Notes under the pieces: generated by a model
Databases searched by the model: none
What the model was told of the DNA's origin: nothing
What the model saw: the letters and a program-made list of their open reading frames with translations, nothing else
Translations under genes and position numbers: made by a program
Shown here: in pieces, positions 34,746-45,880 of the stretch
How the letters are laid out: every line of letters starts with the position of its first letter
How positions within the stretch are numbered: position 1 is the first letter of the stretch
Assembly (NCBI GenBank): GCA_963691705.1
Contig: OY829544.1
Location: forward strand, 8,191,501 to 8,255,500
Reading direction: 5' to 3'
DNA length: 64,000 nucleotides
Source of the DNA: Viola odorata
Lineage: Eukaryota; Streptophyta; Magnoliopsida; Malpighiales; Violaceae

Positions 34746-37700
34746 TTAAAATAAATTTATGTCGGGGATGTGAGCAATCTTAGGCCAATCCTCCCCTTTC
34801 TCCGGTTCACATCTTCCTTTCAGCAAAGGGCATCCATCTATTTCAAGGTAAGAGAGTGAAGAGGGCAGTTTCTGATTCTGATTGGGCAGTAGTAGGGACT
34901 GGAGTTTTGGGCAATCCCAGATCACCAACCCTCTAAGAGAAGTGAGGTGTTGAAGCCCCTCGTAGTTTAGAGATTTCAGATATGGAAAGGCTCCAATGTT
35001 CAGAGAGGTAAGAGTGGAGGGCAGCAGCGTCTTCTCAGGGAAGGATTCTTCCACCACCTCATCGCAACCGCAGCCAATTCTGAGACTTAAGAGGGAAGGA
35101 AGCATTTCCAGACCCCACTCATGCCGTCTTGAGAAAAGTTTCTTGCAATCCAATACTGTAAGTTCTCGTAATTTGGAGTTGGAACCGCCCAGATTCACCT
35201 GTAGAGTCGTAGCAAAAGACTCAATTTCTGGACAACTTTCAATCAACAAAAATTCCAAATTGGAGCGAAGGCAATTCTCAGGCAACACCTTCAAATTTGG
35301 GCAGTTTTCCAAGGTAAGAGATGCCAAATTGGAGGAGCAATTAGGTGATCGTCCTTTGCAAAAGGATGCTAATTTTGGGCAATTGCTGATATTGAGTTTT
35401 TCTAGCTTGGGGAAGCACTCCAATTGGAAGCACTCCATCTCAAGCTGTTCACATGAACCAATCCGAATTTCAGTTACAGAGGGAAGGTGACCAGGCAACA
35501 CCTTCAAATTTGGGCAACTGCTGATATTGAGTTTTTCTAGCTTGTGGAAGCACTCCAATCGGAAGCACTCCATCTCAAGCTGTTCACAATTTCGAATCTC
35601 AATTTTAGTTACAGAGGGAAGGTGATTGGGCAGGGCCTTCTTTAGCTTTGGACAATGGGACACGCCAAGCTTTTGGAGGAGAGGGAAATTAGTGTCACTG
35701 TCACCATCACCACCTGAGATCCACTCACACCATTCTCGCAGTCCTGTAATGCTCAAAAGCTTGAGCTTCTTCATGGCATGTAACTCAGAACCAATGCTTG
35801 TGATTCCACTACAGCCATCAATGCTAAGCTTCTCCAAACATGCTAACTGCCAAAGTGGTGGTAAAGACCTGATTTTACATCTATACAATCCCAAGGATTC
35901 CATGCATGAGAAAGAAGAATCCCCCACCCAATCTACAAATCTTTCACCCCCATAACCAGAAAAGGAGAGAATTTTCAAGTCCCTATGAGGGACAAATTTT
36001 TCAAGCACTTTTTGTTGATGCAATGAGCAGTTATCATTATCTTCTTCATCATCCCATTGCAACCACTAGTCCTCTACATGTTGCTTACCCTTCAAATTTG
36101 CTTCCTTCGCATCTCCAGCATTCACCACATTTTGCAGACCACGAATAGAAAGACTTCCTCGTAAATTGCAAAGTTTCTCCAACTCATTAATGCTAGAGTT
36201 AGACCCCCTTTGTTTCTGTTTTCCCACAACAAAATCACCGCTCAACTTCTGAAGTTTTGTCAATTCACCCATGTGAGGTGGCATTTCGTGTAATCTAGTG
36301 CCTCTAATATCAAGCAAAAGCAGGTTGACTAACTTCCTCATGTCATTGGGCAACGTAGTGAGACTCCTGCATCCCTTTAGGATTAAAATCTGCATATTAT
36401 ACAAATTGCATATAGATTCTGGCAGTTGCTTGATATCTGATCGATCAAGAAGGCTCAAGAATCGTAAATGCTTCAGGATGCCAATTGAATCTGGTAATTC
36501 AAGGAGTCTAACACCATAGGATATACGCAACACCCTTAAGCTCTTAAGTGCCAATAATAATTTTTCCCATGCTTCATTGTCCACGCTCAAGGGGGACTGC
36601 CCCCTATCTCCCGACAAAATAAGGGTACGCAAAGAGTGTGGACTGTCAAGAATAAATGTGTCTCTGTCCATTTCATAATGAGTTTGTGTAAGAAGGCATG
36701 ATGCATAGCGAGTACGTTGGGTTGCCTTGAGCAAATTGAGACCCTCTAGCCTGGAACAAAATTTTCTTGATACAAGTGTAGCCAAATCATTCATGAGATC
36801 GTGCATGGTGAAAATTGCTTCGTCATCGAAATTAGTAGTGCTTCGTTGCTGAAGAAAAGACCTGGATACAAGATCTTCAAAGTATCTCTCTCCTATCTCC
36901 ATATTGTCTTCTCTCCCTGATGGGGCTATAAAGTCCTCTGCTATCCATAAAAGGACCAACTCCTCCTTTGTAAATGCATAGTTCTTAGGAAATATGGCAC
37001 AATAAGCAAAGCATTGCTTCAGAGACGATGGCAGATAAGAATAGCTCAATCTTAGAGCTGGAAGAATCTCATTGTTTGGCAAATCCCACATATTGCTGTT
37101 CAATATATTCCTCCAGCGCCCAACACGTCTTTCCCTGCGCAAGACACCTCCTACTGCTTTTGCAGCTAAAGGTAAGCCATTGCACTTTTTCACCATCTCC
37201 CAACCAATCTTTTCTAAGTCTGGATATTCATGCCAACTTTTCCCGTCAAATGCATGTTTTGCAAACAGAAGCCAACAATTCTCTTCACTTAATTCTGCCA
37301 AAGGATGAATGGTAACAGAGGACATGACCCCCGCCACACTTGAATGACGAGTTGTGACAATGATTTTACTTCCCTGTTTCACAGACATGAACGGTTTCAT
37401 CAAAGAATCCTATTCTCCTTGAGTAGCACCCCAAACATCATCCAGAACAAGCAAAACTTTTTTCCCACTAAGCTCTTTCTCTAACTCACAATACATTTGA
37501 TTTGCAGTCATATTATCCCCCAACTTACGCTCCTTCACAATATCTCGTATCACATGGAAAGCTTTCAACTCTTTTGGAACATCTACCCATACTCCAACAT
37601 CAAAGCACTGCTGGACCCTGTCGTCCTTTTTGACCAACTGAGCAAGAGTGGTTTTGCCCAACCCACCCATACCAACTATCAGAACAACTCCAACATTCTT

Positions 37701-38348
37701 ACCATTTCCATCGTCAGATCGCAACAACTCCACTAAGCGTTCCTTATCACCATCTCTTCCATAAACATCTGAAGCATCAACCAGAGATGTTGTTGGTAGT
37801 GAATTTTCTTCTCCAGTACTATTTTTCTGCTCCAAACCAAGAGGACGCATTTGTTGAACTAGATGTTCCAGAGATTGATGAATTCTTTGCAATCTAGGTT
37901 CCATCTCTCCTATATTCATCCCTTTCAATCTAGGTTCCATCTCTCCTATATTCATCCCTTTCCTACAAAGATTAAAACAAGGGAGAAATTTGCGCACCTG
38001 ACCCGCGCAAGTACGAGTCTGCACCTCAGCATCTGCACTGGTCTGGGCACCACGACTTTCGATCTTCAATTTGAGAGCTTCGTAAGCAACCTCATCCAAG
38101 AAATCATCAGCTGTAAAGGCAACATCTTTGAGATCATCTAGCCATGCTCGGACATGAGGATCAGTAAACTGCTTCTCCTCCACGTCAGCAACAACCTTGG
38201 CAACAGTATTCAAGGTTACCTTCAAATCCTCCAACTGTCCCTGGTCGAGTTCATGGCGTTTGAAGAAATCACGGACATCAAAGGAAGCCATCTTCTCAAT
38301 CAAAGGGCTAATGAAAGGGGAGAGGATTGCAACAGCCAGCTCGGCCAT
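34746..38348 (-). pseudogene. CC-NBS-LRR resistance gene (RPP13-like-1 type) with two in-frame TAG codons
   Basis: From ATG 38348 (MAELAVAILSPFISPLIEKM) one frame runs 1200 codons to a TAA at 34746, without introns, interrupted only by TAG at codon 313 (37410-37412) and codon 761 (36066-36068). Order of parts: coiled coil (about 1-150), P-loop GMGGLGKTT 226-234, kinase-2 KKVLLVLDDVW 296-306, RNBS-B GSKIIVTTR 326-334, GLPLA 391-395, RNBS-D CFAYCAIFPK 446-455, MHDL 515-518, then LRRs to the end. Such proteins are cytosolic pathogen sensors that oligomerise on activation. Relatives have Trp at the first stop (DSLMKPF follows) and Leu at the second, so each is one base from a sense codon. Residues 131-154 hold a 12-residue tandem duplication. 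It is a recent pseudogene or an allele with errors; readthrough is possible but unproven. The upstream frame to 38573 is leader. Confidence 0.9.
37654..37675 (-). promoter_or_regulatory. possible miR482/2118 target site in P-loop codons
   Basis: The 22 nt encoding the P-loop region resemble the known target stretch of the miR482/2118 superfamily, which pairs with NLR P-loop codons. I count about five mismatches to one remembered member. No matching miRNA is known for this genome. Confidence 0.3.
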
Positions 38349-39069
38349 GGCTAGAAAGCTGGAATGGGTTCTTGGTTCACAAAGGACAGGATTGTGGAGA
38401 TGGGAGTGTGAAGGAAAACAAACAGTAGGAGAAGAAAAAATGATGAAGCAGAGCAGTAGGTGAGACCAAGACTTTTCGCTGTTTTCAGACTTTGGAGCGT
38501 TAGTGAAACTTGAAAGTGGGTAGTGAAAAAACAGCTGTCTTCTAGTATTAATTAGTATGAGACACGACAACAAAGACTTGTAGCGTAGTGGCTGAGAGAA
38601 ACCAAGACTTTTCAGACTTGGGAGAATTGAAAAAACAGCAGTTGAGTTGAGGGTAAGTAATTTTAAAAGTAAGTTAGGTACTAGTATATTTTATGTTAAT
38701 ATTTTAAATAAATATATTTTTATTTTTTAATAAAAAAACAACCTTCTACTTGTAAAATAATGTCTTTTTATGCTTTAAATGCGGTTAAGTTATAACTAAA
38801 AAAATAATTAAAAAAAAAAGTTAAACAACTAAAAATTATAAAAAAAACAGTCTCATTTCTTATCATTCTCTATTTCCTCCCAAGTTAATTTCACGGATAA
38901 ATTATTTATATATTAGTGCATTAATTAATCATAACGCTTTTTCTACATTTATTTGAATAATAGTTTCTTTCAATATTTCAAAACTTCTTATTATCAATTT
39001 TAATTTTAAATCTATATCATATAATTTTTAGGTTTCAATCCTCTATATAATTTATATCACAGAGATATA
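38349..39069. other. NLR promoter side, AT-rich
   Basis: Upstream region of the NLR locus. The words CCAAGACTTTTC and CAGACTT occur twice (38465 and 38600), a small duplication. No gene is seen. Confidence 0.4.
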
Positions 39070-39475
39070 TTTTAAAATAATTTCTCGATTTTTGAAATTA
39101 ATTACATTATTTTTAAAAAAATTTAAATTATTTTTCTAAAATTTTTAAATTAATTATATTAATTTTCTGAATTTTTGAAATTAATTACATTCTTTTTTTG
39201 AATTTTTAAATTAATTAAATTATTTTTCTGAATTTTTAAAATTAATTATATAGTTTTTCTGAATTTTTAAAGAAAAAAACAAAAAAACAAAAAAAAGCCG
39301 ATCATGGACACCGACTGCAGAGGGTCAAAACGGACGGAATTGTGGTTTATTTAACAGATGAGGTCATCTTGACAACGGAGGTGAGTACAGGGAGGTCTGG
39401 AGAAAGTTTGAAAGGATAGAGGCTATACGCGTTTTGATTTATAGTACAGGGGGCTTTTGTACTATTACCTCAAAA
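39070..39475. mobile_element. half of a foldback element related to the one at 29.8 kb
   Basis: The right part (39300-39475) repeats the layout of the 29.8-kb element's right end in diverged form: GGTCAAA, CGGACGGA, AACGGAGGTGAGTACAGGGA, GGATAGAGG, CGCGT, GTACAGGGGGCTTTT. To its left lies the same kind of TTTTTAAATTAATT arm. I find no left terminal repeat, so it is truncated. Confidence 0.5.
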
Positions 39476-39738
39476 ATATTTAGCTCATTGTATTCTTAAA
39501 TAAATAAATCAATACCCAAATGAAGTTTGGGTCTATATGTTCAATAGTAAGAGAAGATCGATTTCGAAAATTAATAAGAGAAGACCCCAATTTTCTTTCA
39601 AGATATCAAACGCACCTTAAATAACATTTGGTTATATTTTCCTTTGGGCCACGTCTTTGTAATTGTGGGTTTAATTAAATAATTTCTTCGTAATTTATTA
39701 AATGTTATTTTGAGTGTTAAAAATTGGTCTAAATTGTA

Positions 39739-39971
39739 CTCCCTCCTTCCTTGAAACATTGACGTTTACTGTTCCCGTACGCATCTCAAGGCGGTCGGAA
39801 CAATCACTATTTGACCCCATTTTGCTCCTAATTTTTTCTCGGAAGTACGTTACGAATTAATGTACGTTTAAAAAAAAGTACGAAATTTTTTGGAATCAAA
39901 TAGTGAGTCATCCGGTCGTTTTGAAATACGTACCAGAATAGTAAAAGGCATTTTTTTAGGGAAAGAGAGAG
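39739..39971. mobile_element. Stowaway-like MITE (233 bp), right end decayed
   Basis: TA-flanked. It starts CTCCCTCC, and the right end reads AGAGAGAG instead of GGAGGGAG. The shared core (TTTGACCCCATTTTG..., AAAAAGTACGAAATTTTTTGG) is clear. Confidence 0.82.
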
Positions 39972-40315
39972 TATGTTATTTTTCATCTTTCGATGCAAAT
40001 TTGGAAAGAGTTTATCATTTTATTTTTAATTGTATGAGTGCGGTGGTTTCTCATAAATAATGACCAATGAAAAGGATAAAAGAGTCAGAAAATTTTTTAA
40101 TTTCTACAAACCAACCATTACTTTTAAGAAATGTACCAACACTCAAACAATATTTAGGGTACGTTTAGTTGGCAAAATCAGGAAGGAAAGTAATTCGGGA
40201 ATCTAAAATTTCGAGTTTTATTACATTTGATTGCGATAAGAAATCATTCTTCCTAGAATTCAATTTTTCTTAACCTTTTTTACTTAAAAAGAAATCTAAG
40301 AAAGTGATTTTTTGA

Positions 40316-40846
40316 TTAAAAAAAAAACTGTCTGGATTTGGAAATAAAGGGAAGGGAAAGACCAGGAAAAGCATGATTATCTCTCTCCACTTTTCTACTC
40401 CTCTTTCTCGGTCTACTGCTTGGCTCTTTTCCAGTTATGGCAAGTAAATCTTTGTCAATCTCCTCTCTTGTCAATTCCAGTGAGAAACGACACCGTTTCT
40501 TCTGTTTCTCTTCCTTGATTGCTGATTTCTCCTCGGACGATTTCTCTTCTGCTAATGGAGGTTTTTCTTGGTCGGAAGAGGAAGACGATGTGGATGTAGA
40601 CGGTTTCTTGACGCCCTCCTTGATGGGGAGGCGAATCACCAACCGCCGAGGCCTGCTGCCCTCTGACGACGAGTCGTTGCCTTTTCCCGCCGAGAATGAG
40701 GAGGTTGGTTCTTCGTAGGCGACGGGTGGTAGAGGTGGTAGGGAGAAAGAGATCCGGGAGGGGCTGATGGATCTGCGGCTGCGGGGGAGGGCGGGAACGG
40801 TGGCGCCACACGCCGGCGGCAGTAATAAGCTGTCGTCGGCTACCAT
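40316..40846 (-). CDS. DUF1639-type plant protein of unknown function
   Basis: Single exon, 176 residues from ATG 40846. The first 110 residues are Pro/Ser-rich and low complexity (SFSLPPLPP, STSTSSSSS), then acidic/Lys-rich. The conserved part is residues 119-164: CRFSLELTREEIDKDLLAIT followed by GKEPSSRPRKRSR and ending AFPGLSL. The pattern S-L-[ST]-x-x-E-I-x-x-D-x-x-A-x-x-G, basic RP-[KR]-KR stretch and FPG is the one I associate with DUF1639 proteins. The basic patch could be a nuclear signal. No biochemical role is known to me. The last residues (SKSRQFFF) run into AT-rich DNA and may be an aberrant tail if a downstream intron was missed. Confidence 0.65.
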   Translation of the reverse strand: MVADDSLLLPPACGATVPALPRSRRSISPSRISFSLPPLPPVAYEEPTSSFSAGKGNDSSSEGSRPRRLVIRLPIKEGVKKPSTSTSSSSSDQEKPPLAEEKSSEEKSAIKEEKQKKRCRFSLELTREEIDKDLLAITGKEPSSRPRKRSRKVERDNHAFPGLSLPFISKSRQFFF

Positions 40847-40849
40847 TCT

Positions 40850-43800
40850 CTCATGTTTTTTCTTTTTCTTCTTTCTATTTCTGTAATCTATCGCAAATGA
40901 AAAAAAAAAAAAAAGTTGATCGCTGTTAATTTATAGGGTGTGGTAAGAGAAACCTGGTTGGTAAATACAAGTCCGCATAGAATTCCAATTTCGATTCCGA
41001 TTACATTTCCGATTCCACCTGTTCAAACATAAAAAAGGAAATTATAATACGGATATAATGATATTATTTATTATATTATTATACGGGCTGGACCCTCTCA
41101 TTTTCTTGGAATCAATGACCATAGCATTGATCATTGGGCCTACTGTTTATGGAAAAAGAAACTCAACAAAGTTGGGCCTTAAGCCCATCTATTTACAACT
41201 CTCATTAAGAAAAGTTAGGGACAAAAAAAATTATTCTCCATCACAATCTGACAATTATCACCACATTATTTACCAGATAATAATTAATTAATATCAGCAT
41301 GAAATGAAAAGATGCAACAAGGACAGGTAAATGGTCCTAGTCCTAGTTGATGATCTTCAAAATCTCATTGGAGGATGAGAGGATATGATTTCATGTGGAG
41401 AGGAAGGGTGCCCTTGCCCTTGAGTTCGAATTTGATTCTAAAATCTCTCTTTCCTTCTTGTGACTTCTCGTTTAAATTACAGAAACGCCGCTTGGACTCT
41501 CCTTCACACAAATTACTACCTTGCATTGAAAATTCATACCTCAGTATCTTTCCAATTATGTAGTTGCTGTCCATAAAATGTATACATCTCATAATCTTAG
41601 TTGCCATCGTTTGCTTTAACATGATAGAAACCTTACCCCACATTTTGTTTATAATAGGCAATACTTTGGAATTCTCGCATGCTGTGGTCATTGATCCTGC
41701 CATCGTAATTCTCTCTTTGCGATCCAGTTGATCGATGTTGTCGTTTAGAACTGGTTTTTCATTCTCCCAATTTGACAATTCCAACCTTCAACTTGACCCA
41801 CTAGTAACCAAAACATGATCACGCCATTGGGACCCCCTAAAAATCTCCCAAGGGATCTGAACCGGCCGCACCCCCAAAGATTAGTTGTCCCGTAGAAAAT
41901 TCTTCTTATTTAATTATATATTTCAAGTTCGAGTTTTGAATATATAGTTATATTAAAATTTATAAAAATTAATTTTGTTTGTACCTAATAATTAATATGG
42001 TGATTGAATATCAAATCATCTTATATAATAATAACAATAATAACATTTTTATAAGTACGAGTCCTTAGAAGGTTTTAATGGCAAACACCACTCGTTTGAA
42101 TAGAATGTACTGTGCAAGTTGAGATTACTTATTAATTACCCTTAATTGATGGTAGCCAGCTATGGGCTCCACGCCCACAACTCCAAATAGCCCAACACCC
42201 AACACACACCTCAATTTGCTAACTGTGGCCCACAAGAATCTAGGCCAGCCACTCAAAACGAGCAAGTGGCAGTTCCGTAATAATTTGAGATATCTATGGG
42301 CTTAACGGCTGCTTGCTTCCAAAACTGGGGAGAAATCCAGCTGCTCTTTCACTTTCGGGAGCCGTCAGGAGTGACAGTAGTTTTTTGTTGAGGGATTTGT
42401 CGGCACGTGGCCAAGTTGAATCTGGGCCGTCTATTGAAACCATGTAACTAATCTTACGACTCTAGTAAGTGAGGCTCACGTGACCAATCCAACTCTGGGG
42501 TCTACCGTCGTGAAATGTCGTCCGTGTACTGATCGATCCTAGTTATCAATAATCGATCACCAAAAAGTTAATCCATCCGTCCTTATCTTATCTGCGGCTG
42601 GATTTTAGTTACACAAAAATAATAGTGCTACTAATAATACTTTAGAAAAAAATTCTGAGGAATGAGATACACGCTTCCATATTTTAGTTTTGACGTATAG
42701 TTGTTTAAATTTTAGTCTCTAATATATTAAAATATATTAAATTTTAATTATTATTGTTAAAGTTTTTGTTCAAAACCTTAACGATTCATTACAAAACAAT
42801 TTTTTATATTGAAATTTTTTAAAAATGGAGATTGATTTTTTTCTAATAATATTTTTTCATAACTAAAAGTATTAAGAAAAATAGGGGAAAGCAAACAATT
42901 ATAAAAATAAAGTATTCATATTTTTGGGTAAACTACATTAAAAAAACCTTATAATTTATAAAATATTTCATTTAAACCCCCAATATTTAAAAGATTTAAT
43001 GTAAACTCTATAGTTCTCTAAAAGTTATAATCTTAACATTTCAAATGGTAAAATAATTCAAAAAATTATGCAAATTTGAAGGAAACTACAACAAATATGG
43101 GAGAGTTCACTCAACTAATAACTTGAAAAAAAATGAGAACTTTTTAAAATATATTTAAAAAGAATAAATTAAAACATAAATTGTAAATAGTTTTTTTTTC
43201 ATTTGTTTAAGTCTACCATATCAGTTATTCTTGTCCAAATTTTATAATTTTTTACAATTTTTTACTACTTATTTTGGATCTTTTTTAAATATTTAAAAGG
43301 TTAAGATTGTAGCTTTCAATAAACTATAAGGTTTATTGCATGTTTTTAAACTATAAGGCGTTAAGTAGAGCATTTTGTAAACTATAGGGTTTTTTATGTA
43401 ATTTACCCTCTTTTTTTTTAATCTTTTATATTTTTTAAAATTTTGGACTTATAATCACTTCGTTTGTCAAACGAAGTGTCAAAGTAAATGATGTCATACT
43501 ACTTTCTACATGATGTTTTGTTTAAGTTTACTCTCTTACCTTTTATTATTGAGGAGAAATAGTTAGAGAGAGTAGTAAAGTATATGATTAATTAAAAAAA
43601 TTCTTTGGGCCAAATGGTTAATTAGAATAAGAAAAGAAATGTACCAATCTCAAATGTAAACTAAAAATGTGTAGAAAATGTTTACCTTGTGTAAAAAATT
43701 CAAGAAATTATTTAATTTAAGATAAACAGAATAACAAACAAACGTACTTCTAAAAGTAGTAGTTAGATCAACAAATCAGTGAACAAGTGGAAAATTTAAA

Positions 43801-44330
43801 TTATTCTGAAAATGTCATGTCAAATTACTCTTATCAATCACTTAAATTATTAGTGATTAAGTGCCGTAGTGAGTTAATATTACAAGAATAGTGTAGATTG
43901 TAGAAATACTCATAGTGCCCCTTTGGCAAACCAGTTATAGTGTGAAAAGTTGATTATGAAAACCAAGAAGCTAAAATTGGTGTTCGGTGAACGCCTTTCA
44001 AATCGGGATTTTTGGGAAGTTAGGGTCCAAAACCTTGATTTTGGAGAAGCTTGGAATTGCTCCTTTCTCAAAACCATCAGTTTTGACCAGACACGAGAAG
44101 CTGGTTAGTTTTTTATGTGGACAAAAATATCAAACAAAAGTTATCAAAATTACAACTTGTACCATGTATAAAAGACAATAATTTCATTTCACCCAATCTC
44201 ATTGATAGCGTGTATTTTTATGTATGTTTTCCTCTTAATTTATAGACTTATCTTGGGCATGATACTACTAATTCTCCTTTGAATCCACCTTTTTGCAGGT
44301 CTAGGCCCAAAGAGGAAAATATGCTGAAAA
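40850..44330. other. long AT-rich intergenic region
   Basis: No supported gene. A 139-codon frame on the minus strand (41365-41784, MELSNWENEKPVLNDNIDQL...) has no motif I recognise and unremarkable composition; I leave it unannotated. Two sub-blocks near 42930 and 43300 read as inverse of each other in words (CTATAAGG...GTTTA, AAACTATAAG), suggesting an old inverted-repeat element. Confidence 0.45.
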
Positions 44331-45760
44331 TGCCCTTTTTAATGGAGTTTTGTTGAGGATCGCGAAGCGTCAAGACCAGCGTCGAGGCCTAGCTGTTTTC
44401 CTGTTATCGAGCCCCGGATGCAAGTCATGTTGTCTAGCCCTGGACCCGCATTGAAGCCATCTGGAGCTGTATATAGCCCGAGACTCGTTGTCGCACGTGC
44501 AGATATTTCAAGAAGGGTGTAGGATTCCTCCAGATTCCATTTTGGCTTTCCTAGGAATATTCCTTTGGGGAACACACTCTTTTGTACCCTCTCTTAGCTG
44601 TCATTTGTCTTCTAGTGAGCCTTTGAGGGTATATAAACATTAGTTTTAGGATTTTTTTGGGGACCTCCATTATTACATCATAGAATCATTTTGGGAGTAG
44701 CCGCTCACCTTCCTCTTTAGTCTCCTCGGGATTTGTCACTCTCATTTCTTTGTAGCCGTCGCCTGCAATACTCTTTAAACCGGAGCTTTAGCTCCGACCG
44801 ATATTTATTGATATCGCATTTCTTTTACTTTGTGTTCTTCCCTTCTATGCTTTGCATTAAATCTATTTTGTTATTTATTATTATGAGTGGCTAAGTTCAT
44901 CCACTTAGCAAGGGTTTATTGAGGGTTGCATAGAGGTAGTCACGAGACCAAATCGTTCTTCACATTTTCTCATTGTTGTATTTGTTTGCTTACCGTTTTT
45001 ATTGCTAGATCTAGATGGTTTTATTAGGAGCTTGATCACTTGCTAGTTTACCTTCTTCGATCTCTGTCATTTCTTTGGTTATAACTAACGCGAAGCCTTG
45101 GAATAGAGTAGACACTAGACGGATTGACATTAGCTTGGTCTGTTCTGTCTAGGGCAAGTGAGTGATTAGGGCGGTGTCGCGAGTCTGACAAGCTGAGAGG
45201 CATCTAGCCCTAGTCGTGTCTTTCCTTTTTTTCATGGGCGCTGTGAGTATTGCCTCCCCGCTTCGTGCCTGGGAGGACAGCGTAGCGTCAAGGCTGTCTT
45301 ATATGTGTAAACGGGGGACAACTCTTCGTACGAGGAAAGTAGGGGGCCTAAACGTACCTTCCCCCAATAGCACGGCTATGACTTGAGATTTGAATATCTT
45401 TGCATGGATGACTAACTAGCCCTCGACGCGACCCAGACTCCCCGTCGAAACGGGTCAAAAATAATAATAAAACCTGATGCCTAGATGCACAAACTAATTT
45501 GTGTATAATAGTAACAACGTCGAACCATAGAGACTAAAGAACGAATCTTGCCCTAGATGTACAACAGAGAGAAATGCACGAATAGTAACACGAGAAGGGG
45601 GGTTGTTGGTCAAACAAGTCAACCAAGAGATGTCGAGGTCTAGACAGCTAACAAGGACAGAAATAATAAAATTAACGGGAATAACAAAGTAAGCAGGGAA
45701 ATAAATGAGATAAAATCAGATGAGGAGAAATCTTAGCACTCATCTTTCTTTTTCTCCTGT
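44331..45760. other. transposon-like sequence, class unclear
   Basis: Composition changes to a higher GC, non-coding type with a TATA-like GGGTATATAAACATTAG near 44630 followed by a pyrimidine-rich leader and TTATTATGAGTGGCTAAG near 44880. Such leaders are common in plant LTR retroelements. There is no open frame with gag or pol features and no paired ends, so I do not name a family. Confidence 0.35.
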
Positions 45761-45880
45761 CAATGAAAATGAAATCTATGAATAAAACCTAGCCTTCACT
45801 CTGTGTCTCCAGTTCTTGATCACCCTCTTTCTCCCCACAAGAATATACTCACCGAGTAGGCTCCTAGGAAGTCGTTCTCT

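Noticed and set aside
34996..35490. 164-codon plus-strand frame
   Set aside because: Antisense shadow of the NLR leucine-rich repeats.
41365..41784. 139-codon minus-strand frame
   Set aside because: No motif, no codon-bias evidence by eye, no neighbouring exons; possible but unsupported.
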